Source: Clostridiales bacterium
Lineage (GTDB): Bacteria > Bacillota > Clostridia > Lachnospirales > Lachnospiraceae
Assembly (NCBI GenBank): GCA_021201535.1
Contig: JAJQEU010000093.1
Location: 1-51,762 of the forward strand
Reading direction: 5' to 3'
DNA: 51,762 nt
Shown here: in pieces, positions 42,216 through 49,766 of the stretch
Position numbering within the stretch: position 1 is the stretch's first letter
Layout of the letters: every line of letters starts with the position of its first letter
Position numbers and translations under genes: made by a program
The notes under the pieces: generated by a model
What the model was told of the DNA's origin: nothing
Database searches by the model: none
The model's input: the letters and a program-made list of their open reading frames with translations, nothing else

Positions 42216-44789
42216 TTACGCAGTGATTTTTCTGCCGCAAAGCGTCCGGCCCGACTTCACGTCGTTCCAATAGTACAGATCCTCCGGTTCGACCACGCGG
42301 AACATGGGAAACAGCGGTTCCATATCCGGACAGATCTCCGCAAAATGATTCTCCAGTCCATTAAAGAAATGTTCCTCGTAGACTGGCGTCCGGTGATCGT
42401 TCCACAGCGCACAGTAAAAGATATCCGCCTCCACCAGATCCTGAAAGAGATGACTTCCGTAGCTGAGCTCCGGCATATAGCCCGCCCGGTGATCGGAAAC
42501 TTCACAGACACCGCAGCAGTTGGAGATGGCCGCAAAGGTCACCGGCACGCCGAGCTCCGGGGAGGAAGTCCCCTCGCGTCCCGGGGTCATCAGCAGAATC
42601 TTTTTTCCCTGTTTGCGGTAGTGAAGGTTCAGCTTCCGCAGCGCCTCCGCCGCCTGAGGCTTCAGCTTATACGGATATTCATAGTATTCAATGGGATCAA
42701 TCTGCACGACGACCTCCACTTTCATCTCCCGCGAAGTGCCCATGGAAGAATCCTTCAGTTCAAAGAAAATATCTTCTTTCGGGAGCGACGGCATCTCCAC
42801 CGCGCCTCCCCTTGTGCCGGTATAAAGCGGACGACACTGCAGCAGATTGACGACAAACGCACCCTCCTCATCGATATTGACCGTGTACTCGATATCTACG
42901 GGATTGCCGTAGACCTCCTCCAGCACTTTCAGCATTTTCTGCATATATGTCGTGAATGTTTTGTCGGAAAGCAGCTTCTGACAGGTGACAAACCACACCT
43001 GTCTCCAGCGGTTCAGCCGTTTCAGAGCGGTCTCAGCCTCGTAGTCCCGTTCCATAACCGCTTTTTTATACCAGAGCGGCAGCAGAGACATAATCGTGTC
43101 AAAATTCAGAGTTTTCAACTGATTGTCTGATACATCCAGCACATCAATGTTTCTCTGTGAAAAACGATGCTTATCCGCCACAGAATGATAGAGAGAGAGC
43201 TCCGGGCGATCCAGGCTCGAAAGGCGCGGATAATCGTTCTCCGGACGATCTACCGCGCGTGTACCCAGCCCCGCCACAATGCGCAGCAGCCCCGCCGACA
43301 GATCCGCATCCTTCCGCGTCCAGTACAGGCTGTAGCTGTAGCCGACCCCGGCCGCCGCCGGAAAGAAATATTTATCCCAGAAGGAACCGGATACCCGCTG
43401 TACCAGCACCGCCATCTGTTCATCCAGATGCTCCAGTCCTCTTTGCCGCCGGTATTCCAGCGCCGACAGATCCATCGTGCTGGCATAGACGGTTCGAACC
43501 GCGTCCTCAAACGCCGTGAGGCATTCCCCGGGCGTCCCCTGGTTTACGCAGAATACGGATTCATATTTTCCCGCAAAGGCGTTGTTAAAACCGTCCTCCA
43601 GAAAGCTGGAGGAGCGCACAATGATGGGACTTCCGCTGTAATATTCCAGAAGTGACCGGAATTTCTCCCGTATATCCGGAGGAAATGTCCCGGACAGAAG
43701 CGCCTGCCGCAGAGGCTCCGCCTCCGAGTAATAGCCTTCCTCGGTGCGCTGCGCAATCCGCATCTTCCAACAGTCATTCGCGACAATATAGCTGTAAAAC
43801 ACATCCGATCCGATATAAAAAGAATCGTGCGGCTCGGTGTGGGCGGCGTACTCCGGCAGCCGGGTCTGGACGATTCGCCTGGCCAGAAGCATCCCGCATG
43901 CCTTCCCGCCAATCGCGCCGCTTCCAACCATCCGATCCCGCAGTTTGAAATAATCCTTCGGCTTAAAATACTGTTTGATGCGCTCATGAAGCTTCGCATC
44001 CTTTGTCATGGTGCTCTCAATAATCTGGTCTTCCGTCTCCTCACTGAAATTTCCCTGTCTGTATTCCAGGCGCGCCAGCGCAAAAAATCGGTCATAGCTG
44101 TCCAGATTCTGATCCTGACTCTCCGCCTCGACCTCGTCCACCAGCTGATAATACCTGCTCAGGGGAATGCCGCCGCGCAGCGTCTGACACTCTCCTGTCT
44201 GCGTATCGCAGATATGCGGAAGAAACATCTCCGGCAGATTCCGGTTCCAGACCTTCAACGGCTGTACGTAAAGATTCTCCCCGGAATGCACGTCCAGAAG
44301 AAGCTGCGTCGTATCCCGGATCTTTGCCACCGCATCATAGGAGTGGCGTCCGCGAAGCAGCGGAAAGTAGGCGACGGTGTCCAGAATAAAAAGATACGGA
44401 CAGGTCAGCCGGAAAAAATTACCCATCATCAGATCCGTGTACCATACGGACTGGAGAGAAGAAAGACTGTCAAAAACATAAAACGCGTCAAACCCCTCCT
44501 CGGTGATACGGCTTCTGATATTGACAGTAAAAGCCTCAAAACCCTCATTCGGGTCAAATTCATAAATCTTCAGGCCGGGCTGCGGCTCCAGCAGCGGCTC
44601 ATGATCGCCGAACCGCATATAGATCAGATTCCTCCCGTCCGCGATGGCCTGCTTTACAAACGGATGGGCGAAACAGCAGAACTCTTCCAGCGTCGTCACC
44701 TGCCAGACAACATTATCACCCAGACGAATGCTGTCCAGCATTCGGTCAACTCCCGGATATCCACATAAAATCGGTTCAAATGCGCTCAT
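42216..44789 (-). CDS. KaiC-like / PEP-synthase-like (PPDK_N) fusion protein
   Basis: An 857-residue protein. Residues 1-170 look like a RecA/KaiC-type fold: GYPGVDRMLDS at the start and a Walker B-like AFYVFDSLSS (102-111), but no Walker A GxxGxGKT. Residues about 285-680 are a pyruvate phosphate dikinase N-terminal, ATP-grasp-type domain: GSGAIGGKACGM (289-300), PIIVRSSSFLEDGFNNAFAGKYES in parts (388-411), and LLQCRPL near 670. The last 180 residues are unassigned. No PEP-utilising TSGG-His domain or PEP barrel is present, so it cannot be a full PEP synthase. I know such proteins only as PEP/pyruvate-binding-domain proteins of unknown role. It has a good AAGGAT site. Confidence 0.82.
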   Translation of the reverse strand: MSAFEPILCGYPGVDRMLDSIRLGDNVVWQVTTLEEFCCFAHPFVKQAIADGRNLIYMRFGDHEPLLEPQPGLKIYEFDPNEGFEAFTVNIRSRITEEGFDAFYVFDSLSSLQSVWYTDLMMGNFFRLTCPYLFILDTVAYFPLLRGRHSYDAVAKIRDTTQLLLDVHSGENLYVQPLKVWNRNLPEMFLPHICDTQTGECQTLRGGIPLSRYYQLVDEVEAESQDQNLDSYDRFFALARLEYRQGNFSEETEDQIIESTMTKDAKLHERIKQYFKPKDYFKLRDRMVGSGAIGGKACGMLLARRIVQTRLPEYAAHTEPHDSFYIGSDVFYSYIVANDCWKMRIAQRTEEGYYSEAEPLRQALLSGTFPPDIREKFRSLLEYYSGSPIIVRSSSFLEDGFNNAFAGKYESVFCVNQGTPGECLTAFEDAVRTVYASTMDLSALEYRRQRGLEHLDEQMAVLVQRVSGSFWDKYFFPAAAGVGYSYSLYWTRKDADLSAGLLRIVAGLGTRAVDRPENDYPRLSSLDRPELSLYHSVADKHRFSQRNIDVLDVSDNQLKTLNFDTIMSLLPLWYKKAVMERDYEAETALKRLNRWRQVWFVTCQKLLSDKTFTTYMQKMLKVLEEVYGNPVDIEYTVNIDEEGAFVVNLLQCRPLYTGTRGGAVEMPSLPKEDIFFELKDSSMGTSREMKVEVVVQIDPIEYYEYPYKLKPQAAEALRKLNLHYRKQGKKILLMTPGREGTSSPELGVPVTFAAISNCCGVCEVSDHRAGYMPELSYGSHLFQDLVEADIFYCALWNDHRTPVYEEHFFNGLENHFAEICPDMEPLFPMFRVVEPEDLYYWNDVKSGRTLCGRKITA

Positions 44790-45042
44790 ATTCTTATCCT
44801 TTCTTTCTATAAATATATGTATGCAGCCGGTATTTCATCTTATTCGCAAAAGAAAAAGGCACAGCAAAAAACAGGGTCTTTTGCGGCGCCTTTGCCAGAA
44901 TTTTCTTTTGATAATAAAATTATTGTATCAACAAAAAAACATTTCGTCAACAGAGCATATCCAATTTTATCAGATTAATTTCATTTTCTGAAAACAATTC
45001 ATCCGAATACGGTCGATATAACAGGTGACTCTGATTCTCTGA

Positions 45043-46311
45043 TCATACCAGTGCATGTATAATATCGAAGCAGTCAAATGTCGCGAAATAATCCTTCGGC
45101 GTCTCCGCGCGGCGAATGAGCTGTGCACTGCCGTCCTCCTTCAGGAGAATCTCCGCGGAGCGGAGCCGCCCGTTATAATTATATCCCATGGAAAATCCGT
45201 GCGCGCCGGCATCATGGATGATCAGATAGTCACCCATATCGATCTTCGGCAGCATACGGTCCACGGCAAACTTGTCACAGTTCTCGCAAAGAGAACCGAC
45301 CACGTCGTATTTATGATCACAGGGAGCATCCTCCTTCCCGGCCACCGTGATATGATGATAGGCGCCATAGATGGCCGGCCGCATCAGATTTGCCGCGCAG
45401 GCATCCACACCGATATATTCCTTATAGGTATGCTTCTCGTGAATCGCCTCTGTCACCAGACAGCCGTAAGGACCCATCATGAAACGTCCCATCTCTGTAT
45501 AGATATCCACATCGCCCATACCCGCCGGCACGAGCACCTCATGGTAGACCCTCTCCACGCCTGCTCCGATCGCACGGATGTCATTCGGCGTCTGATCAGG
45601 CTTGTAAGCGATACCGACGCCGCCGGAAAGATTGATAAAATCCATCTGCACACCGGTCTTCTCCCGAATCTCAACACAGAGTTCAAACAGAGTCTTCGCC
45701 AGCGTTGGATAATAATCGTTCGTCACTGTGTTGCTCACCAGAAACGCATGGATACCGAAACGCTCCACACCCTTCTCCTTCAGAATACGGTATCCCTCCA
45801 GAATCTGTTCCTTCGTAAATCCATATTTTGAGTCGCCGGGGTTGTCCATAATACCGTTGCTCAGCGTATAAACACCGCCCGGATTGTAACGCAGGCTCAT
45901 CGTCTTCGGAAACTCACCGATCAGATTCTCCAGATAAGCGATGTGCGTAAAATCATCGAGGTTGATCGTCGCACCGATCTCATTCGCATACACAAACTCC
46001 TCCGGCGGCGTGTCATTCGAGGAAAACATGATCTCCTCGCCGGAAAATCCCAGTTCTTTCGAGAGCATCAGCTCCGTCATGGAGGAACAGTCCGTTCCGC
46101 ATCCGTACTCCTTTAAAATATTGATCAGGAACGGATTCGGCGTCGCCTTGACCGCGAAATATTCCCGATAACCCGGATTCCAGGAAAAGGCTTCCTTTAC
46201 AGCTCTGGCATTCTCACGGATTCCTCTCTCATCATACAAATGAAACGGCGTGGGATAATCCTTCACGATCATTTGTATCTGTTCCCTTGTAACAAACGCT
46301 GATTTTTCCAT
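45043..46311 (-). CDS. lysA: Diaminopimelate decarboxylase
   Basis: A 422-residue fold-type III PLP enzyme giving lysine from meso-diaminopimelate. PLP lysine K55 in YFAVKATPNP; LSGGVGIAYKPDQ holds the phosphate-binding glycines; GSLCENCDKF is the substrate cysteine motif and AGAHGFSMGYNYNGRLRSAEIL the C-terminal signature. AAGGAG precedes ATG. Related carboxynorspermidine decarboxylases are shorter, so LysA is favoured. Monocistronic from its own promoter. Confidence 0.94.
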   Translation of the reverse strand: MEKSAFVTREQIQMIVKDYPTPFHLYDERGIRENARAVKEAFSWNPGYREYFAVKATPNPFLINILKEYGCGTDCSSMTELMLSKELGFSGEEIMFSSNDTPPEEFVYANEIGATINLDDFTHIAYLENLIGEFPKTMSLRYNPGGVYTLSNGIMDNPGDSKYGFTKEQILEGYRILKEKGVERFGIHAFLVSNTVTNDYYPTLAKTLFELCVEIREKTGVQMDFINLSGGVGIAYKPDQTPNDIRAIGAGVERVYHEVLVPAGMGDVDIYTEMGRFMMGPYGCLVTEAIHEKHTYKEYIGVDACAANLMRPAIYGAYHHITVAGKEDAPCDHKYDVVGSLCENCDKFAVDRMLPKIDMGDYLIIHDAGAHGFSMGYNYNGRLRSAEILLKEDGSAQLIRRAETPKDYFATFDCFDIIHALV

Positions 46312-46371
46312 CTTCTGTTATCTCCTTATGTTTGACCGGAGTCTCCGGCATTTTTCGTATACACGATATAT

Positions 46372-46400
46372 ACTATACACAAAACCGAATCTTCTGGCAA
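46372..46400 (-). promoter_or_regulatory. Sigma-A promoter of lysA
   Basis: Read leftward: TTGCCA, 17 bases, TATAGT. The leader is only about 55 bases, too short for a lysine riboswitch; it holds a 5-bp hairpin CCGGA/TCCGG (46337-46348). Confidence 0.75.
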
Positions 46401-46420
46401 CTAAAAAAATCAGAATATGC

Positions 46421-46457
46421 CAAAAAAACCCGACAGCACTCACATACAATCGGGTTT
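46421..46457 (-). terminator. Terminator after the XRE-type regulator
   Basis: Read leftward: AAACCCGA/TCGGGTTT stem with a 16-base loop, followed by TTTTTTT. It ends the blaI-type/XRE transcript and shields lysA. Confidence 0.8.
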
Positions 46458-46522
46458 CTGAGAAAGTAAATCTGCGCGGCAGCGCTCTGTAACCGATGAA
46501 AAAACGGTTCCTCATCTGTGCA

Positions 46523-46858
46523 TCAACAGGTCTGAATCATCTCATACATAAGCTGCAGGATCAGAGTCAGGGCTTCTTTCTGAGAACCATGAAAGTGACG
46601 GCACAGTTCCTCAATGTTATCACTGTTTTCCAGCGGTACATCCAGAAGATATGCCACACCCACATCCAGAGCGTCCGCCAGACAGCAGATCACGTAGGCA
46701 GAACATCCCTTTTTTCCTATCTCAATCTCATATAAAAACTTCGATGAAATGCCTGCCAGGTGCGCCAGGTGTTCTCTGGAATACTGCCGCTCTGTCCGGG
46801 CCAGATAGATTCTCCTGCCGCATTCGGTGTTAAAATCTCTGTAATTCAGTTTTTTCAT
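46523..46858 (-). CDS. XRE-family helix-turn-helix regulator
   Basis: A 111-residue protein with an N-terminal Cro/CI-type helix-turn-helix: IYLARTERQYSREHLAHLAGIS, SKFLYEIEIGKKGCSAYVICCLADALDV (about 16-65), and a helical tail. ATG 46858 (MKKLNYRDFN) is chosen since residues upstream in frame overlap the preceding gene. The ribosome site is weak (AAGGA is 14 bases away). It lies 40 bases after a BlaI-type gene and may be co-transcribed. Target unknown. Confidence 0.85.
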   Translation of the reverse strand: MKKLNYRDFNTECGRRIYLARTERQYSREHLAHLAGISSKFLYEIEIGKKGCSAYVICCLADALDVGVAYLLDVPLENSDNIEELCRHFHGSQKEALTLILQLMYEMIQTC

Positions 46859-46898
46859 AACTCTTTCAGTTCCTTTATCATTTGTAAAATTTATGTAA

Positions 46899-47291
46899 CT
46901 ATTTTTCCAGCTCATCCAGCAGCTTCCGCATCGCGAGAATCTCCTCTTCCGGCACATTTCTTCCGGAGCAGACAGCCGCCAGCAGGCCGGATGGCTTCCC
47001 TTCAAACCAGAAATCAGTCGCCTCTGACATCAGCCGCTGTTTATACAGATATTCATCCCGCTCGGCATGAACAAAAGAAGCCCGTCCCACACGATACGTG
47101 CTGACATAGCCTTTATCCATCAGTTTTTTCACAAATGTGACGACTGTTGTTCTGGCATAATCCTTTCCATAGCGTTCCCGTATCTCCACAATCAGCTTCT
47201 GTACCGAGATATCTCCTTCTGCATCCCAGACCAGTTTCATAATCAGTGTTTCACATGCGCTGAGCTTTTTTTCGTTATTTTGTGTCTCCAT
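46899..47291 (-). CDS. BlaI/MecI-family transcriptional repressor
   Basis: A 130-residue penicillinase-repressor-family protein: ACETLIMKLVWDAEGDIS, VQKLIVEIRERYGKDYARTTVVTFVKKLMDKGYV and VGRASFVHA form the winged helix; the C-terminal helices dimerise. GGAGG stands just before ATG 47291. The usual partner, a BlaR1-type membrane sensor-protease, is not adjacent, nor is a beta-lactamase, so it is an orphan within this window. CopY-type copper control is another possibility, but no CxC motif is present. Confidence 0.88.
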   Translation of the reverse strand: METQNNEKKLSACETLIMKLVWDAEGDISVQKLIVEIRERYGKDYARTTVVTFVKKLMDKGYVSTYRVGRASFVHAERDEYLYKQRLMSEATDFWFEGKPSGLLAAVCSGRNVPEEEILAMRKLLDELEK

Positions 47292-47484
47292 AATCCTCCT
47301 ACTGTTCTGTTTACTTATTCGGACGCGCCTTTTCACACTATGCATTTTTCAAAAAACACGCCGTCATTTTCAACATTGTTTTTCATTTTGATAACCGTTT
47401 TCCTCTTCTGCTCCGTTTGTGTATATTTGTGTTCCTATACCCTCAATTCAATTTCCATATAATACACAAAAAAGGAGAGATCAG

Positions 47485-47832
47485 ATGAATTCCATAAAAA
47501 CCATAACCATTTTCCGCAAAAACCTGCTTGCCCTACTCAATCAGGATGAACAATCTTCCATGAGGAATCTGAGTACGAGCATCGGCGCGTCTGACAGCTA
47601 TGCTCAGAAAATTATAACCAGCGACGCAAATCCTTCTCTTGATAAAATAGATTCCATCAGTGAATTTTTCGATGTCAACAGCTGGGAACTGTTTTACGAT
47701 GCGGAAAATGACGAGCGGGAAAATCTCGCAACCATCCAGCTGTTAAATCGTATGCCTTCCGCCATGCTTCCTGTCATCAAACATTATATCGAATATCTGC
47801 AGCAGGAGTCGCCGTCGGAAGATGAATCATGA
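47485..47832 (+). CDS. Small helix-turn-helix protein
   Basis: A 115-residue protein, ATG at 47485 with AAGGAG eight bases upstream. The N-terminal half, SMRNLSTSIGASDSYAQKIITSDANPSLDKIDSISEFFDV read in parts, fits an XRE-like helix-turn-helix; the rest is helical and acidic. It is divergent from the BlaI-type gene across 193 bases, an arrangement common for regulators that control one another. A TATAAT -10 element is at 47458-47463, with no clear -35. Confidence 0.72.
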   Translation: MNSIKTITIFRKNLLALLNQDEQSSMRNLSTSIGASDSYAQKIITSDANPSLDKIDSISEFFDVNSWELFYDAENDERENLATIQLLNRMPSAMLPVIKHYIEYLQQESPSEDES

Positions 47833-47858
47833 CTGCCTCCTTTCTTTTCTGAGCTTCC

Positions 47859-47891
47859 GTGCGTTGCCGGCGCAGCGCGCCAACATCCATG
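47859..47891. repeat. Dispersed 33-bp repeat, copy 2
   Basis: GTGCGTTGCCGGCGCAGCGC followed by GCCAACATCCATG; partner of 29438-29470. Both copies are about 25 to 45 bases from a neighbouring gene. Confidence 0.65.
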
Positions 47892-48190
47892 AAAGTCGAT
47901 GACTCCGCTCTGCGAGCTCCCGTCATCGCCGCCGGTACAAGGTGAATTGCCGCACAGCGGCAAGAGAGGGCGGCCTGGGCCGTTCGCAATCCGGGCTAAT
48001 CGCCCTACTTGCTCATACCGTCCTGGTCGTCGAATATCCAGCCATCTGGCCATGCAAGCATGTCCATCTGTCTGTCTATTCACGACACTTTCATAGTAGA
48101 TAATACCTCAGCTGAAAAGATTTGCCAACCATATTTCATGATTTTTTTAATTATTTAATATTTTACATGATATAAAATGAATTATTTAGT

Positions 48191-48232
48191 CAAAAAAAGT
48201 CCTCCAGACCTTATATTCGACCTGAAGGACTT
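48191..48232 (-). terminator. Terminator of the unknown 377-residue gene
   Basis: Read leftward: AAGTCCTTCAG/CTGGAGGACTT stem (one G-T pair), then TTTTTTT. It is 160 bases after the gene's stop. Confidence 0.8.
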
Positions 48233-48336
48233 CTTTATTCTGAAACGCCAGTGCATCATCACATTCCGCCGTTCGACCATCAAACAGCATGCTGACTCTC
48301 TTTTGTTCATGGAATCATATCTGATGCTGTATACTT

Positions 48337-48352
48337 TAGGAACTGTCGCATA
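48337..48352 (+). repeat. AGGAACTGTC-family motif, copy e
   Basis: TAGGAACTGTCGCATA, between the gene ending at 48392 and its terminator, so transcribed with it. Confidence 0.55.
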
Positions 48353-48391
48353 AGTTATAGGGAACGACTTAAGTCGTTTCGTGATAAATCC

Positions 48392-49525
48392 TTAGTTTGC
48401 CATCACCAGAGACAGATCCGGATCCGCTCCTACAAGCTCTTTCAGCTGCGCTGCGCCGTCATAATTCTTTGCACTCTTTGTAAAATATACAAATGTATTG
48501 TAATACGCACCTCTTGCCTTGGTCTTCTCTGTAATGCAGGGTGCAAACGCATACTTTCCTAAGCGATGCCGGATCGTCAGGGAATCCTCATCCGTACCCG
48601 CAACGATCGCCTCAAGCGCAGCCATCTGACGAGCCATCTCAGGATCTAATGTATTGTATAAAGTCTGTCTCTCCTTGCTGTAGAAAGCGCCCCACTCCGT
48701 CACCGGCGGAATCGAAAGGCCGGTCATGGATTCCTTTAACGGAGCAAACGCGGCAAAATCAATCGTCTTCACCGTGTCGTCAATGATCTGATCTACCAGA
48801 TCGGACAGGCATTTCTTGGCCTTTTTAATCTGCGCTGCCGTATCGTCGAGACCCAGTCCCTCTGCAAAGAAAAGCATATTGTCCAGCAGCTCGCGCGCAG
48901 ATTTGTGATTCCAGCGCGTCACATCTGCCTTTGCCGCGGACTCATCCAGCTGATCCGCATCCAGAACAAGGAATGTATCATACTTCGCGGGCAGAAGCCG
49001 GTAGGTGAGATCAAACTCATCCGGCTCTGTCTGAAGATCCCGGATCAGGAAATCGTGATCACAGAAGGTGATGCAGTTATTGACGATCGCGTTCGTCTTC
49101 AGTTCGAGGAAAGCAACATCATGCAGATCCAAATCTACATTCTCCACACCGCGGATCACGAGAACCGCAGCCTTCTCGCCGGTGATGCTGATCACCTTTG
49201 CCTTCTCACCCTTAATGCCGCGGTACATGGCACGAACCTTCTTGATCAGCTCCTCGCGCCGCTTCACGCACGCTCCTGAAATCAGGATCGGCTGACCGGA
49301 AGCGATATAATAGAAAACCGCCGCTGCCAGGCAGGCCTCCTCGTCCGCGCCTTTCAGCTCCAGCGTCTTCCGGCTCCTTAAGGATTCCAGAACATCCACT
49401 GCCGTCTTTTTCTTATCCTCCTGATCTGAAAAATACTCCAGCACCTTCTGAGTGGCCTCTTTGAAAGCAGCCGCTCTCTGCGCTTCGTTGACCTCCTGTT
49501 TTGCATAAACTGACTTTGTAATCAT
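48392..49525 (-). CDS. Hypothetical protein, 377 residues
   Basis: I do not recognise this protein. From ATG 49525 (MITKSVYAKQEVN), which has GGAGGGG ten bases upstream, it is a soluble alpha/beta protein with no signal peptide or membrane segment. Features: an acidic helical N terminus, PILISGACVKRREELIKKVRA, a hydrophobic strand AVLVIRGVENVDLDLHDVAFLELKTN in parts, a FLVLDADQLDES segment, and helical C terminus with GKYAFAPCITEKTKARGAYYN. It is monocistronic, with a hairpin in the leader (TGCCGGATAT/TATATCGGCA, 49571-49600) and a strong terminator. Earlier in-frame codons have no ribosome site. Confidence 0.8.
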   Translation of the reverse strand: MITKSVYAKQEVNEAQRAAAFKEATQKVLEYFSDQEDKKKTAVDVLESLRSRKTLELKGADEEACLAAAVFYYIASGQPILISGACVKRREELIKKVRAMYRGIKGEKAKVISITGEKAAVLVIRGVENVDLDLHDVAFLELKTNAIVNNCITFCDHDFLIRDLQTEPDEFDLTYRLLPAKYDTFLVLDADQLDESAAKADVTRWNHKSARELLDNMLFFAEGLGLDDTAAQIKKAKKCLSDLVDQIIDDTVKTIDFAAFAPLKESMTGLSIPPVTEWGAFYSKERQTLYNTLDPEMARQMAALEAIVAGTDEDSLTIRHRLGKYAFAPCITEKTKARGAYYNTFVYFTKSAKNYDGAAQLKELVGADPDLSLVMAN

Positions 49526-49766
49526 ATACAAGCCCCTCCGTTTCTGTGTAAAATATTGAGCAGCGATACATGCCGGATATGTATATATGATATATCGGCA
49601 CTCGCCACAGTTATAATAACATTTTACCACAGCGAGGTGCAAAGTGTACAGAAATTGCCGTTTATATTTTATGCAAAAAACAGAACAAGTTATCCATATT
49701 CCGGATTAATATCTGTTTTTCCGGGCATATTCTGCAGGAATCTGTAGAAAATGCGCGAAACCGATA

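Larger units (their letters stand above)
47833..48391. other. Gene-free gap with GC-rich repeat-like island
   Basis: The 559 bases hold no supported gene. Bases about 47850-48090 are GC-rich within AT-rich surroundings, with a copy of a dispersed 33-bp repeat (47859-47891) and short perfect hairpins TTGCCGC/GCGGCAA (47947-47963) and CGGCC/GGCCG (47971-47982), plus AGGGCG/CGCCCT bracketing 47967-48006. The AT-rich rest carries a terminator (48191-48232), an AGGAACTGTC motif (48337) and a 14-base palindrome ACGACTTAAGTCGT near 48365-48378. Confidence 0.55.

Noticed and set aside
46312-46371. Lysine riboswitch upstream of lysA
   Set aside because: The transcript leader is only about 55 bases, whereas a lysine riboswitch needs about 170 or more.
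46318-46515. A 65-codon leftward frame between lysA and the XRE gene
   Set aside because: It spans the XRE terminator and the lysA promoter, so it cannot be a sensible gene.
47784-48083. A 99-codon leftward frame in the GC-rich island
   Set aside because: Composition (Cys, Gly, Ser, His) is unlike a protein, and it coincides with the dispersed repeat and hairpins.
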